A stretch of 64,000 nucleotides of DNA from Hemileia vastatrix (Eukaryota > Basidiomycota > Pucciniomycetes > Pucciniales > Zaghouaniaceae): positions 93,080 through 157,079 of the forward strand of contig JASXTE010000078.1 in assembly GCA_030280995.1 (NCBI GenBank), in the 5' to 3' direction. Of this stretch, positions 35,278-47,718 are shown piece after piece (position 1 is the first letter of the stretch; each line of letters begins with the position of its first letter). The position numbers were made by a program, and so were the translations under genes. The notes beneath the pieces are model-generated. The model was not told the DNA's origin. It did not search any database and saw nothing but the letters and a program-made list of their open reading frames with translations.

Positions 35278-35525
35278 GAGGGAAGGAAACTGCGGCGCTG
35301 AGATCTTCAGATGCGCGACGACGAATGGGAACTTGCTCGGTTCACCTCGTCTTTCGTCTTTTGACGACTTGCAGCCTTGCCGCGTGGCTATACGATCCTC
35401 TTCTTAGGCATTCGATTACATTCATTTATGTGGCTTCAGCCTTGTCGGCAGGGTTTGGTTTATAAGAAGAAGGGATCTTAAGGCTTGGAAAATCATTCAT
35501 CAACGCCACCTTCCCAAGACAAATC
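35278..35525 (+). promoter_or_regulatory. cutinase-like gene promoter
   Basis: TTTATAAG near 35458-35465, about 65 bases before the ATG at 35526, is a plausible TATA box. A leader of about 40 bases would follow. Confidence 0.45.
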
Positions 35526-36489
35526 ATGATCTCTCTCCAATCTTCGATCCTTCTAGCCCTCTTTCTTTCACTCTTAAAAGTCAATATCATCGCTTCTCCC
35601 ATCAATCAAGAGAAGGCATGCGCGTCGTACACACTTGTCGATACTCGCGGCACTTATGAGCCACAAGGACCTTCTATCGGTTTCAGAGGAATGGTCAGCG
35701 GAACTTTAACTTCTATACCAGGAGGCAAAGAAGTGAGTCTGACTTGCGAAATTCCTGATGCCCTTGAAGAGCTCAAGTTATTTTCTGACTTCTGGCTTTA
35801 ACATTTTCTCCTGTCTCTCCTGTTTTGACTTTGAAAGTACGACACCGTCTATCCAGCTGCTCAAGATCAAAACTCGACCTTGGGAACGATTGATGTAAGT
35901 TTCATCTTTTAGTGCAGAGTCTGGAAGTGTACTCACCGACCATCTCCGTCTCTTCTCTCTCGCTCTCTCCAGATTGTCAGAGAAGTTCGGTCTCGAAAGA
36001 CTGATTGTTACGCTCTCCTAGGATATTCCCAGGGAGCAGTAGCCGCTATCACAGCTCTACCTCAACTTGAAGATCAATTCGACTCAATCAAAGCCATAGT
36101 ACTCATTGGAGATCCTCTCCATCAACCTGATCTACCTTGTAACGTTGATTCGCTTGGTGGCAAAAGCACCTCTGGAGCCAAAGGGATCGGAAGCGCTCGA
36201 GGAGGAATAGGTCAGAAATGGATTGAAAAGACTTTGGACATCTGTGCGAAGGTATGTTGTCTTACTGTTGAGGACAAAGGGTGAAGGTGTTTCACCCTTC
36301 TCATTTTGACTTTCTGATGCTTTGAACTGACTATCGACAACTTTCTGACTTTGACAGGGCGATAACATCTGTGACTTTACTCAGCCTGACAAGAACATTA
36401 CCCTTCAACATCTAAGTTACGGATTCGATGAATATGTTCAAACGATGGGAGCCAAGTTCTTGGAGAATCGTCTGAAGCACAGAGCTTGA
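35526..36489 (+). CDS. secreted cutinase-like serine esterase
   Basis: Four exons: 35526-35732, 35838-35894, 35973-36251 and 36358-36489; 224 residues, in frame. A signal peptide is clear (basic-free start, hydrophobic residues 7-23, then ASPINQ). The nucleophile is in GYSQG; the catalytic aspartate is likely in GDNICDF and the histidine in LQHLSYG, matching the S-D-H order and the GD.(V/I)C pattern of cutinases. Cysteines at the usual positions could pair. The enzyme probably hydrolyses ester bonds in cutin, acetylated xylan or similar polymers outside the cell; the family's substrates vary, so cutin is not certain. Confidence 0.9.
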
Positions 36490-36909
36490 TTTCTTGCAAT
36501 TTGACCTGTTGACAAGACTCGCCACCCTTTTGGTTCGCTTCTCAGCTTATTCTCTATCATTTTGAACTGAGTTCTCTACATAGACAGGTTTCATATCCGT
36601 GTTTCTCTTTTGATCTTCCCATATCTGCGCGAGAGTTGACGATGTTTGTGTTTGCGAGCAGTCTCGAGCTTCCAAATAGAGACGATCAGATACAAACGAA
36701 TCTCAGACAAAAGAGAATGATGAACGTGACACTATTTCACCCAGAAATCGTAAAGAGTTTTCGGAATACAAGAAGGCGAGCAAGAAAGAGGGAAGCGCAT
36801 TAGGTCAAAGGATACAGAGAGTGCGAGTCGTTGGAAATAAAGAAGAGGAGACGAGACACCGGAGCAGATCGTAAGAGGGAAAGAGGAACAAAGACTTGAT
36901 CAGAGTTAT
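36490..36909. other. intergenic, convergent 3' ends
   Basis: 420 bases between the esterase and the amine oxidase; no gene seen. Confidence 0.4.
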
Positions 36910-39900
36910 TTAAGCGCAACATCCATTAGCAGAGCCATTGACTGCAGCTTTGGCAGCCACCGACTTGGCGTCCTTGACTGAAGGAATGTCCAAGATTGGG
37001 TTACGAGTGAAGAAGTTGACTGGCTTGAACATCATCCTGACCGTCTCGGCTGGCATGACTGGGAAGTCTTCTGGACGTGGGACGTGCTGTAGAAGGCGAA
37101 GATGAAAGAAGAAGCGAGAAGAGGAGAGATATCATGACTGCGTCAGAACTAGAGATCAAGGAATGCAGATCCTTCATCGATCGAAATTCTCGTCAAGACT
37201 ACTCACAGAAGTACCGAAAGTCAAATATGAGACGATATCCTTGTTGGCGATCTCAGCCTTTCCATCACCAACCCACTTCTCGATTGAGTCTTCAGGAGAG
37301 ACTTGAGTTTGAGGAACGTACATTCCAGCTGGATACTTGTGATCGTCACTGTATGGTACGGTCCAGAGGTTGTGTTTTGCGAATGGAGCACGAACGGCAA
37401 TGAAGGAATCTTTCTTGGCCCAAAGTGGTGGCATGTCTTTGCACATGACCTTGTAACCGGCTGGCTTTCCACTTGCGTAGTGCTAGAAGGTGAGATTAGA
37501 GAGCAGGAGAGAAAGAAGTCAGTAACGAGATCTCGAAGAGAACTCTAACTTGTTAGAGACAACATTTTGTCACCACCTTACTCACCTTCTTGTTCTCATT
37601 GATGAAAGTCCAAGCACGTTCTTCAGCAGCATTTGCATCTCTAACCGATTCACCAGCAGTAGCAAAAGTGGTATACTTTGCAGTGAAACCGTTTCCAGCC
37701 CAATTGTCTTTGGAACCAGTTGGATCAGGATGAGCTTCGATGCGTTGTTCTTGAACCGAATTCAATGGACCATCGATGTGAGGATCGACACGAACAGAGA
37801 ATAGATGTTGATGATAATGAGCATTGATTCTTGGAGCTACTTCGGTTCCGAAACCAGATGGCTTTTCGCCTTCTCCCAAAACGTAAAGGTTCAAGATTCC
37901 AGTCAATTTGATCTCTAGCTCAATGTTTCCGTCAGTGTGGAAGTTCCAGTAGATGCAGTATTCGTAGTTTGCTACTGTGCAGATCATACTGATGACGAGC
38001 TTACGTCCTCTGACGGCATGAGCTCTACCTCCAGTACGCTGTGAAGAAGATAGAGGGATGAGAGAGAAGGGGAAGTGGAAGATCAGCAGACATTCAATCT
38101 CGAGATGTTACTTTGCAGCGAAATTCGAACTTACGTAGTCAGTCTGCGAGAAGCGATGAATGGAAAGAAAAGATACGAAGAGGAATAGAGATCATCAGCA
38201 TCCAAAGACGAAGAGACTGCAAACAGAAGAGAGATCGACTCAACACCACCGCTTCGATCGTCGTACTCACATGTTTCCAAGCCAAACCAGCATCCTCTTC
38301 GTGAATACAAATGGCATTCTTGACAGTTTCGATGGAACCATCATGTTTAGAGAAGATACCATCCATGTATTCGATTGATCCAAGACAATCGCAACCAAGG
38401 CTTAGAGAATTGGAAAGATAACCTAGACCATATTCACCAACGTCGAAAGCGAACTTCTTGTAATGAGGATAAGCAGTTTCAGCATAAGGAACGACCATTT
38501 CAGCCAAAGACATTCTGTAGAATAGAGGTCTTTCAGTTGGATTGGCTTTGGAAGCTCCTGGTAAATCATCGTCTTTGTAACTGATAGTAGATAGAACGAT
38601 TCCTTCTCTTGGATGGAAACCAACGTGAAGTTTGAATTTACCCCACTCCAAAACGTTTCCATCACGTTTGAAACCAACTCCTTCAGGTTGGATGACTGAT
38701 AATGGTTTAATGTCTGTTCTCATTTCCAAAGGAGATTTACCATCTGGTCCTTTGACAAGTTCTGGAAGATAATCGAATGATTGAGTTGGTGGTAGGATAC
38801 GAGATCTGTCTTTGACGTCGTCGAAGGAAGCAGTCTTTGGTTCAGCAGTGGATTCCGCTGTTAGAGCTCCATCCTTTCCAACACGATGAGGTGGGAAATC
38901 GATTGCTAGGACCTTTCCGGAATTGCAGTCGATGATTGGGAAGAAGTCTAATGGATGAGCGTATAGGTTCTATGATGGTACAGAAGAGAGGAAGAGAGTT
39001 TAGATTTAGAATCGAGGTCAGAATGAGAAAAAGAAAAGGGTCTGGTGACTGAACGAGAACGAGAGCATCGACTCACCTCGTCTTTGCTGTAACGAGCGTA
39101 GAGGAGACATTGTTGAAGTCTCTTTCCAGGGAATCTAGTGTCCCAACCGATAGACCAACCACTGAAGGAGACAGAAGGAGAAGAAAGGGAAGTGGCGAAG
39201 AAGGGAGATGAAGAGATGCACAGAGTCAGAAAGGATTCGACAAACTCCAATCGTATGACGAGTTCGAGATGAAATTCAGAAATTCATCGAGATCATTCGA
39301 TGAAGGAGGATCCAAGCAACATCTAGAAGAGGTCCTATCCACTTTGACCTTCTCTTTGTCATCTCAAAATTTCTTATCTCTGTTCCCCACGCCTTGACCC
39401 CCTTCTTCGCTCCAATGTCTATCCGACTTGCTTCTCCCCTTTGCATTCAATTCAGACTTTTATCGACTCACTCAGCATAGATTTGCTCCTTTTCGACACC
39501 GACATCCTTAGCGAACTTGACTACTCTCTCATCCTCTCTAACCAACAGACTTGCATCGATCAATTCCTCGATGGTCAAACCAGGTTGAGCGTCACCAGGC
39601 AATGCCTTGAATGACTTGATTTGTACATCTTCCAAAGAATCCAATTGAACGATGGCTTCATAAGCTGTCCCCTTGATTAGATCGATGATGTGGACTTCGA
39701 CCTGACGTAGGACTGGACCAGTTGGAGTGGAATCTGCCGAACCTCCTGGCCATTTCAATTCTGCGATGACTGATGCCTTTGGTGGCTCTTTTAGAAAGAC
39801 GCTGAGAGGGATGAGAGGGGTAGAGAGAAGGATTAGGATGAATGAGATAGAGCCAAGGATTAGAGAAAGGAATGAGATGGGACAGGAATGGAAGAGAAAC

Positions 39901-40162
39901 GAGACTTACGTTGTGAATTTGAAAGCATGAATGTCCTTTACTTCCAACAGATGCTTGCGTAGAGCAGAAGTGGTAGCAGTGATCTGACAAGTAGGAATGA
40001 GTGAGATAAGAGAGAGATGAGTGAACAAGAGAGCAAGCATGATAAGCCGATTCCCAATTCTTTGCTCACCTCTTCTGCAGTTGGTGGATCCAAAGGATGA
40101 TTATGTCTTGAAGATGGAATGGATTGAACTTTAGAGACAGATTCAGTTGATACGGGCGCCAT
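36910..40162 (-). CDS. copper-containing primary amine oxidase
   Basis: At least nine exons on the minus strand, all in frame, starting MAPVSTESV at 40162. The topaquinone tyrosine is the first Tyr of NYEY in VANYEYCIYWNF. The catalytic base aspartate lies in FDVGEYGLGYLSNSL. Copper ligands are the HxH of HYHQHLFSV and the histidine of HVPRPEDFPVMP. The enzyme oxidises primary amines to aldehydes, releasing ammonia and hydrogen peroxide, and lets fungi use amines as a nitrogen source; many fungal forms are peroxisomal, but this one ends GSANGCCA without an SKL-type signal. A 9-nt micro-exon (38135-38143) encodes Thr-Asp-Tyr of the conserved KHTDYRTGG segment. Confidence 0.93.
38135..38143 (-). 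other. 9-nt micro-exon in the amine oxidase gene
   Basis: The preceding exon ends at AWKH with a GTGAGT donor, and the next begins RTGGRAH. Between them CTCGCAG, nine bases encoding TDY, then GTAAGT sits on the minus strand. TDY restores the KHTDYRTG motif conserved in copper amine oxidases. Confidence 0.85.
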
Positions 40163-41334
40163 TGTCGAAGAAGAAGATGGGATGGTTGGAGGGAAGAGAG
40201 AAAGATTTGGCGGAACACAAGTTTATTGGCCTATTTAAGCGTGGATCGATAACGGATCCCTTCGCCTTATCTCTCCTCAATCTTTGTCGAATTTCCTTCC
40301 TTTCCGAAACGACAGTGACAAATCATTTTGGCATTCGTCGAGATAAGCTCAGAGAATGGCTTCGTTGGTCGCCTTCGGAGTCGTTCCGCTCTTCACACCT
40401 TCGATGCACCTTCACTTCCCTACCTCATCTCAGATCTCAGAGCTACATACGTACGTCTTCCATGGACGAATCAAGCATTACAACCTTCTTACGGTTTAGG
40501 AGGACTAGGAGGAAGAACTTTGTCTCGAGACGACAGCTCTTATCTTCCTTTGCCTACCGAAACACACACGAATTGAACATGGAACAGAGAATCGGAATTG
40601 CGCTTTGCGTATTTACTTCGTATATGATTGAAATGCGGTAATTGCGATTTACGTGTTTTGGACTTGTAACTTCCTACTGTGAGACTGACTTTTTGGAAAC
40701 CTCTTGGGATATCGTGTACTGAGAGAGAAAAGAAAGAACCTATTCTTTGGGAACCCATGTCAAAGAGAAGAAGGAGACTTAGAGGAACGAGAAACAGAAA
40801 AGATTTACCAAGGGGAAGAGAGAGAGAGAGAGAAGCGGAAAGAGACAAGAGAGGGAAAGAAAAAGACGATTTGCGATTGACGGCGACCTCTGAAAGAAGA
40901 GAGAGAGAAAATTGACGATTGATGATGACGACGAGTTTTTTTCGAGTGAATGGAATCTTTGAGTCTTGAGTTTTGAGAGAGAGAGAAGTTACTAAAAGTA
41001 CAGAGAGAGAGGGGGATTAAACTGAGGCTGAAGCTGAAGCTGGAAAGTGGAAGCATGAAGCATGAAACGGAGTCCTTCAACTTATAACCTCCTGTCGAGA
41101 AAACCTAAAAAGTATTCGAACTCTCCTTTCGTGTATGTTTGAGAATGGAATCAAAAACTAAAAGAGTTCCGTCTTGAAGATCTTTGGGTTGAAGAAGAAA
41201 GCAAAGAAGTTTGAGTTCTTGAAGCACTGACGGGAGAAGAGAGTTCGAACTCGTTTCGTGTTCGTGTTCGGATTTGAGATTAACGTTGAAGGTTTGAAGG
41301 AAGATGGAGATGAGATGATGGGATTGAAGTGAAT
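40163..41334. promoter_or_regulatory. amine oxidase upstream region / C2H2 gene 3' side
   Basis: 1.17 kb. TATTTAAG near 40229-40238 could be a TATA element for the amine oxidase. GA-rich runs (40815-40835, 40975-40985) fill the middle. No gene is recognised. Confidence 0.4.
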
Positions 41335-44140
41335 TCAGATTGGCAGATTGAGGCCTGGACCAAAGGCACTTGAAAAGGCATCACTGAAGCTTTGAAGTCT
41401 AGCTTGATCTACTGTTGGGTCGTAGTCATCTGTAGATGTCACAACTTCTGGAGCTTTGGCGAGTTCAAGTGTTTGTTTGGAACTTGACTGTGGATCCAAA
41501 GTATAGGTCGAAGTTGAAGGAGCTGTTGAAGAGTCAACCATGGCAGCATCCTTCGAAGAGTGAGAATAAGTGTTGTTGTCATTGAAATCCTTGAATCCAT
41601 TCATGAAATCCATATCCAAATCTTTCCAATCTTGAGTTTGATATCGATAGCTAGAACTCTGATTCTGACCAAGATCGTTAGATTGAGGTTCAACTAAACC
41701 AGGTTCTCCATCTCTTCTCAACGTCGAACTACTAGTAGCCGAATTCAATGAAGATACTCCAGATGACAACCCTCCTCCAACAACTCCACAGGGAACTCTA
41801 TGTTTGATACTTGGATTGTTGTTCAAAATCTTCTGAATAGCATTGGCAGCTTCTCTAGAGAAATCATAACGATAAGTATCCAAAGATCTTCTCTGATTTC
41901 CAATTGCATTCCCATCTCTTAAAGGAGGTAAAGACAAAGAGAAAGTCTTTGATCTCTTCCTTTGATTCTCATCGATTTGTTTAGAAATGGCTTCGAAGTT
42001 TCCATGACCATGATGACTGCTTTCATTGACGTCCAAGAAGATTGAAGGTTCAGAAGTTGGAGGTTCAGAGAATGGAGTGATTTTCGATTTCTTGAATGGG
42101 TTGATGGTTGTCGTTGAATGAGAAGAAGTAGAGATAGATTGGTGACTTGAAGAAGCAGTCGTAGTAGAGAAAGGATATGAATCACGGAAAGTTGGATGGG
42201 ACTGGTCGTTTGATTGAGATCCTTCAGTAGCTGGTAATTTTGAAGCGAAAGAATAAGGAAGGTTCAGGAATTGAAGTTCCGGTGCTTCAGAATTCCTGAG
42301 GTTCGGTCTGGAGATAGAAGCCGACCTGGATCTAGATAAGCTGGAAGAAGAGGGAGCATCGCTCGAAATCTCAGATTCATTCTTCAATCCAACAGAGGAA
42401 GATCTCAAACTTCTCTTGATTGGCTTGGCCTTTGGTTTCTGAACTCTTCCACTTTCAATGACGACTCTGATCTCATAAGGTTCTTCCATCTTGACTGAAT
42501 TGATGCCAGAGATCATTTCAGTGACCATTTCCCTTTCGACTTTTGAATCTTCTGGAGAATTAGGGACCTTGGTAATGACTTCGATTGCAAGTCCATCTTC
42601 CCAAGCTTTTCTCGCTCCTTGTTGAATCTCTTCCGAAAACTTCTCGTCGTTGAAATGAAGCTTGTAGTGTACCAGAGCGTTATCTCTTCGATCAAATCGA
42701 TAGCCACATCCTGGTAGAGTACAGCGATATGGTTTGAATCCTGGAGAAGAAGGGGAGATCAGAGAAGATGGGAAATGGAGTCAGGAACGTGCTCCTCGAT
42801 CCGGGAAAGCAGAATGTATGCCTCTTGAGTGCTTCCTCTTCCAGTCAAATTCGATAAGCAGTCTCCTTTGAAGTAAATGTAGAACATTTCCAACATCCGA
42901 ACTGAATCGAATTCCATTCCAAGAACCTTCTCACTCCCAAATTTCGAATTTGGACAGATTGGAACTCACCAGAATGAATCTTTGAATGTCTGGCAGCATG
43001 ACCGCTAGTTGAGAAAGTCTTTTCACAACCAGAAAAAGAGCAAGCGTACCTTCCATCCTTCAGAGCAGTGCTTTTAGAAGAAGAGCCAGCAGTTGTGGGA
43101 CTTGAAGAGGAAGTAGGAGAATCATCTTCCTCTAACTCAGAAGCCTTTCTTTTGCCCTTCTTCTTCGTAGATCCAGACGATTTCTCAGCTTGTAGGTCGA
43201 GATTCAACTTCTTTGGATTCTTTGGCCTCAATCTCGAGCTGATTGTATCCTTACTGGAATTAGAAATTGTCGGGATTTGAATCGAGATTTGATCTTGTGG
43301 GTTGTTCGAAGAGGATGAGGATGACGTAGGGAGGACTGTTGTAGGTGAAGTTGGTGACTGATTCAATTTCTCATTCGAAACGAATTGATTTGAATTGAAA
43401 GGATTAGAATCATTGAACCAAGTGGAATGCTGCTCTTGAATCATAGGAAGACGACCACTGGTAGGGTCCAAGTCCTTTCCATTCCTCCCTCCTTTGTCTC
43501 CTGCTTTCCCCTCCAACAATGACTTTTCAGATTCATCAGCATCGACTATCATGTCCATTCCGAAATCCCAACATTTCCTTTCGGTGGATTCGGAAGTGTA
43601 AGGAGAAGTTGGGATGGTGGAAAGAGGAGGATTGGAACCATTTCCAAAGAAGAAACCATTGTCTCTCTCCCTTGAACCACCACTGAAGAAGGAAGAGGAA
43701 GAGATTGAAGCAGTTGGAGTAGCTAGATCCGAAGATTGACTGATTGAGCCATGACTTGAAGCAGTGGATAACCTCGATGAGAATTGAGAAGGTTGATGTT
43801 GAATGGAAGAGGTGGCGTTTGGATGAATCGATGGTCTGATGACCTTTGCAGCATGAGATGGAGATGGATGTTGGGATAAAGATTGGTTGTAGTTGTAGGA
43901 ATTCGAAGATGAGTCCAAGTTGGAAGAGAGATCGGATTGAATCTGATTAGATCCAGTTGCTGCTCCTCGATGATTGCTGGATGCCTTGAGATTCCATCCA
44001 CCAAACAGATCTGAACTGTTCTCCCTCGTTGCCTTGTCCAAATCCAATTCTATAGATTCCGAATCACTTTCCTCTTCGTCATCCAGGTAGTCGTTGCTGT
44101 GAAGATCGTCATGAATATTCGTCGAAGGTGTTGTTCTCAT
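41335..44140 (-). CDS. two-finger C2H2 transcription factor, Nrg1/Rgm1-like
   Basis: Two exons, in frame, roughly 840 residues. A very long Ser/Asn/Gln-rich N-terminus with an acidic patch (DDEEESDSESIELD) precedes a Lys/Arg-rich nuclear signal (STKKKGKRKAS). The first finger is CSFSGCEKTFSTSGHAARHSKIH; the second, after the intron, is CTLPGCGYRFDRRDNALVHYKLH. The TSGH.ARH and RRDN...HY patterns resemble Nrg1-type glucose and stress repressors, so it probably binds DNA as a regulator of carbon or stress genes. The C-terminal half is a low-complexity Ser-rich region. It faces the MDR oxidoreductase across a 1.2-kb promoter. Confidence 0.82.
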
Positions 44141-45332
44141 TCTCCGCTTGCTGACTTAGACTGTAAACCTTTTCCTATTCCTTCTCTTGCTTGAGAATTC
44201 TCCGTGGCCAAAGAAAGAGAAAAAGAGGATCGAAAGAAAGAGAGAGAAGTGGAAGTAGAAGAGAAGGAGGGTATAGGAGTTGGTGGAAAGGAATCAATGA
44301 CTGCCTTTTACCTCAGCAGCATCAGATCGAGATTGAATCGAAAATCAAGGGCCCACTCTGCTGGAAAGCGGTACACACAAAAAAGCAATCCTCCCTTCTC
44401 TCTCTCTCTACCATCTTCATTTCGAATTAAGATGTCAGTTCTACAAACAGCTCGCATCTTGACAGTCCATGAAACCAACTGAGAAGCGATTGCCGTGTCT
44501 CTCTCACTCTCTGGTGTCTGTGCCTGCCTATATATCTCAGGCTCTCGATCTGCTCAGCAGTCTCTCTCTCCTTTGTTTCACCTCCAGGCTGATAAAGGGA
44601 GAGCTGCAGTTGGCGATTCAGATCTTGGGAGACCTGTCTATCGAAAATAAAATGAATTCGTGGCATTTCATTAAGCAAGGCTCAAGAATTGGGGAGGCCG
44701 GAGGGAGGTTGACGAAGACTCTACGCCTCCCCTCTCGCTAACTTCCCATTCCTTTCTTTTCACCCCCTTCATTCCAGTGCAGACGAGACTCGTATTTACC
44801 TTCCAGCCGACATTTTCGGATCTTTCTATCGCTTTTCAAGTCGTCAGAGGGAGGTGGCAAGACGAAAAGCGGAACGCCGAGCTCAAACTTGAAAGCACCA
44901 AATCAGAGCACGAAAGTCTCTCTCTCGAATCTCAAAGGTCCCAAAGATCAACTTCCTGATGACTTTAGGAAACATTCACTCCTCGAAGTAAACTGAACAA
45001 AACAATTCTCGCCACCAACTCCTTTCTGACCTCTCTTGTTTGGCTCTGTTGTCCCTATCCGCTCTGAATCTTGACCTCCTTGCCCAACGTCATCTTCACC
45101 GCCTTCTCATTTACGAAAAGAGGTAGTTCCCTCAAAAGATATCGATCCAAACTCATGCGTGGGTTTCTATTACGAAACCACCCTGACGTAGGTGGGTAAG
45201 CTTCTGAAAAAAGATTCTTCAAGATTCCATCACTAAAACCGAGTGGGAGTTAAAAAGAAGCGATTCTTCCCACCTCTTTCTTCTTTCCCTCCCTCACACA
45301 CTTCTCTCTTTTCATTTCACACTTATAACAAA
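44141..45332. promoter_or_regulatory. large divergent promoter region
   Basis: 1.19 kb between the C2H2 regulator and the MDR gene. It has long pyrimidine tracts but no recognisable gene. Its size suggests complex control of the regulator or its neighbour. Confidence 0.4.
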
Positions 45333-46887
45333 ATGACTTCTACCACTTCACTTCCATCTAACATCAAGGCTCTCCAAACTCAACCAACTGAGCCTCAGAC
45401 TGTCAAGGTCGTCTCGATTCCCTTCTCCACTGATCCACAAGTCTCAAACTTGGCTTCAGACGAAGTCATCGTCAAAGAGAGAGCAGTAGCTATCAATCCA
45501 ACTGGTAAGTTCGATGAGCTGCTTGACTTTCTACAAGTACACAACCAAACACTTTCGTCGAAACTTCGATGTGGAGCTGATCTTCTCGACCTTCGTCACT
45601 CTTTTCTTCCCACTTCAGATTGGAAACACGCAGCTGGTATGTGGGGGTGAACCTCATCGTATCTGTGGATGTGAGTACTAGAGAGATACAAATCTTGTTT
45701 CGCTGGCAGGCAACTCGAACTGACCCACCTTCAACTGCTTTTTCTTCTTCTTCGGTCTTTGGCTCTTGACTTCTACCTTCTCCTTTCTTCTCTCAGGTGA
45801 TGGCTCTGGAGACATTGTAGCTGTCGGTTCAGGAGTCAATGATCTCTCTGTTGGAGATCGTGTTGCTGGTTTCACTTATGGAGTGAGTAGTATTCTTCGA
45901 GCTTCAAGCTTCATCCATCGTCGGATCACTCGGATGACTGACCTCTGTATCTTCTCTTTTCTCTTCTCTTTTCTCTTCTCTTTTCTCTTCTCTTTTCCTT
46001 CTCACAGACCGTCACCAAGAACAACGGAGCCTTCGCAGAGTACACAAGATATAAGGCTCATGCAGTCTTCAAACTTCCAGATTCAATGTCGTACGAAGAA
46101 GGAGCTTCTTATCCTATCCCACTCTTTACTGCCATTCAAGCTCTATCTTTCCGTCTCAACCTCAGTCCATCTCAAGATTCTGGAAAGACAATCTTCATCT
46201 ATTCAGGTGCAAGTGCAGTAGGATATCAGGCCATCCAATTATCAAAGAAGTACTTTGGATTGAAAGTCATCACAACAGCTTCTCCACACAATCATGAAGC
46301 TTTGAAGCAAGCAGGAGCTGACGTCACAATCGATTATAAAGATCAAGATTGGATCCAAAAGGTAGCTTCGAATGGTAAGATCGATTATGCCTTGGATTGT
46401 ATCTCCGAAAACGGTGTTACTACAAAGGTTATCGATACTTTGGTCAAGTCTGGAACTGAGGGAGCTAAGTTGATTACTCTACTACCAGTCTCAGAAGAGG
46501 ATTCTAAGAGGTCAGATAAAGTGGAAGTCGAATTTACTTTGGCTTATTGCGTTCTAGGTGGAGAGGTTCACTTTGCTAAAGGTGCAGTCAATTTCGATGT
46601 CAAACTTTACGATGTCATTCAACTTCATCATTGGAACAGACACATTCTACCAGAACTTATGGGATCGAAGAAGTTGATTGGAGCTAAGTTGAAGGCCATG
46701 CCAGGAGGTCTCGAAGGAATGTGAGTACCGATTTGCCACTTGAGAACAGTCGTTGAACCTCGTCGATGCTGACTTCTTCTCGTTTCCTCTTTTCTTCTTT
46801 TTCGACATCTCTTCTCTCAGCAACGATGCATTCCAATACATGAAAGATGGCAAAGTCTCCAATGAGAAGCTAGTCCTCACCATCTAA
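45333..46887 (+). CDS. MDR-family quinone/enoyl reductase-like oxidoreductase, with one +1 frame offset
   Basis: Five exons: 45333-45504, 45619-45670, 45797-45882, about 46008-46722, and one ending at 46887. The N-terminal GroES-like domain has AINPTDWKHAA, then GCDGSGDIVAVG formed across an intron, and GDRVAGFTYG. The cofactor domain carries YSGASAVGYQAIQLSK, the NADPH-binding AxxxxG variant, and DYALDCIS. No zinc-binding Cys/His set of classical alcohol dehydrogenases is seen, so it likely belongs to the zinc-independent toxD-like enoyl/quinone reductases. The 52-nt exon 2 needs a +1 shift at the GGGGG run near 45642-45646; without it the frame hits TGA after GMWG. Using the GTATGT donor instead avoids the shift but deletes the conserved GCD segment. 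Confidence 0.82.
45955..45998 (+). repeat. pyrimidine 10-mer repeat inside an intron
   Basis: Four or so copies of a TCTTTTCTCT-like unit precede the CACAG acceptor of exon 4 in the MDR gene and serve as its polypyrimidine tract. Confidence 0.75.
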
Positions 46888-47718
46888 GGCCTTGTGGCCT
46901 CTTTCAAAAATCTGCTCTAATCTATCGACAACATCATTGTATTATTTCTACTTCATCTGAAGCATGAGATCCTATTTCTACACTGAATTCTTGAGTTCAG
47001 CTTCTCGCGAGACTCGAAGCTTGATTTCCATTTGGTATCTTCTGATTTTATCGAAGTTCGTCGCAGTCGCTCGACGAAGAGCGAGAAGAGCTCTCTCTCC
47101 TTCAACCTCTGTCTGATCAGGCTTTTAGAGAGCATAGCGCGAAGCAATTGATAGCTGACATGTAGATCAATTAGGGCTTCATGCGAAGGAGTCTTTCGCC
47201 CATACGTCATTGTCTAAACAAGGGGCAAAGCACGCCCAGAGGGCGTCTCCCATTTGCCTCAACTAACTCACCCGATTAGACTCCAAAATGCTTGGTTTGT
47301 ATTGTCCATCTCATTCCCTTTCCCCTATTCGTATACTTTTACACAAAGCAATGCAGAGGTGAATGGAAGGATACCATAAGAGTGACGTAAAGGTCATCTT
47401 TCTCAAGTCCTCCCGCCTTAACCTAAGGCAAGGTAGTGTGAGCCGAGGAAGAACGCGGAGATACAATTCAGTATCCAGGGCCACTAAATCCCTCTCTCTC
47501 TGAAGCGCTCAAAAAGTCTCACCGCTTTTGCGATCCTGCCTGTACAAAAGCAGCATCTCCAGATTTTGTTTCTTTCCTTCTTACCCCACACTTCTTTCCA
47601 TCTCGTTGACGAGATCTCTCATCTTCTGCCACTACCACACCTGCTACTTACCTCATCTTCTGCCACTACCACACCTGCTACTTACCTCAACTTCTTCTAC
47701 TTCGACTCCTTCTTCAAG
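46888..47718. promoter_or_regulatory. upstream region of the sugar transporter
   Basis: 830 bases between two plus-strand genes. Apart from the tandem duplication at 47618-47685 nothing is recognised; CCGCC and GAGCGCTC-like GC patches near 47405-47530 may be regulatory. Confidence 0.35.
47618..47685 (+). repeat. 34-bp direct tandem duplication in the transporter leader
   Basis: Two perfect copies of a 34-base unit (starts CTCATCTTCTGCC, ends ACTTAC) lie head to tail, 33 bases upstream of the transporter ATG. The break point suggests a recent replication or repair event. Confidence 0.9.

Noticed and set aside
40147..40641. Plus-strand ORF of 164 codons upstream of the amine oxidase
   Set aside because: It overlaps the amine oxidase start and reads as random composition without motifs.
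45619..45670. Programmed frameshifting at stop codons (Euplotes or RF2 style) as the general rule for the +1 sites
   Set aside because: Only the MDR site lies at a stop. In the first UGT the shift must happen well before the frame-0 stop, as shown by alignment to the intact paralogue.
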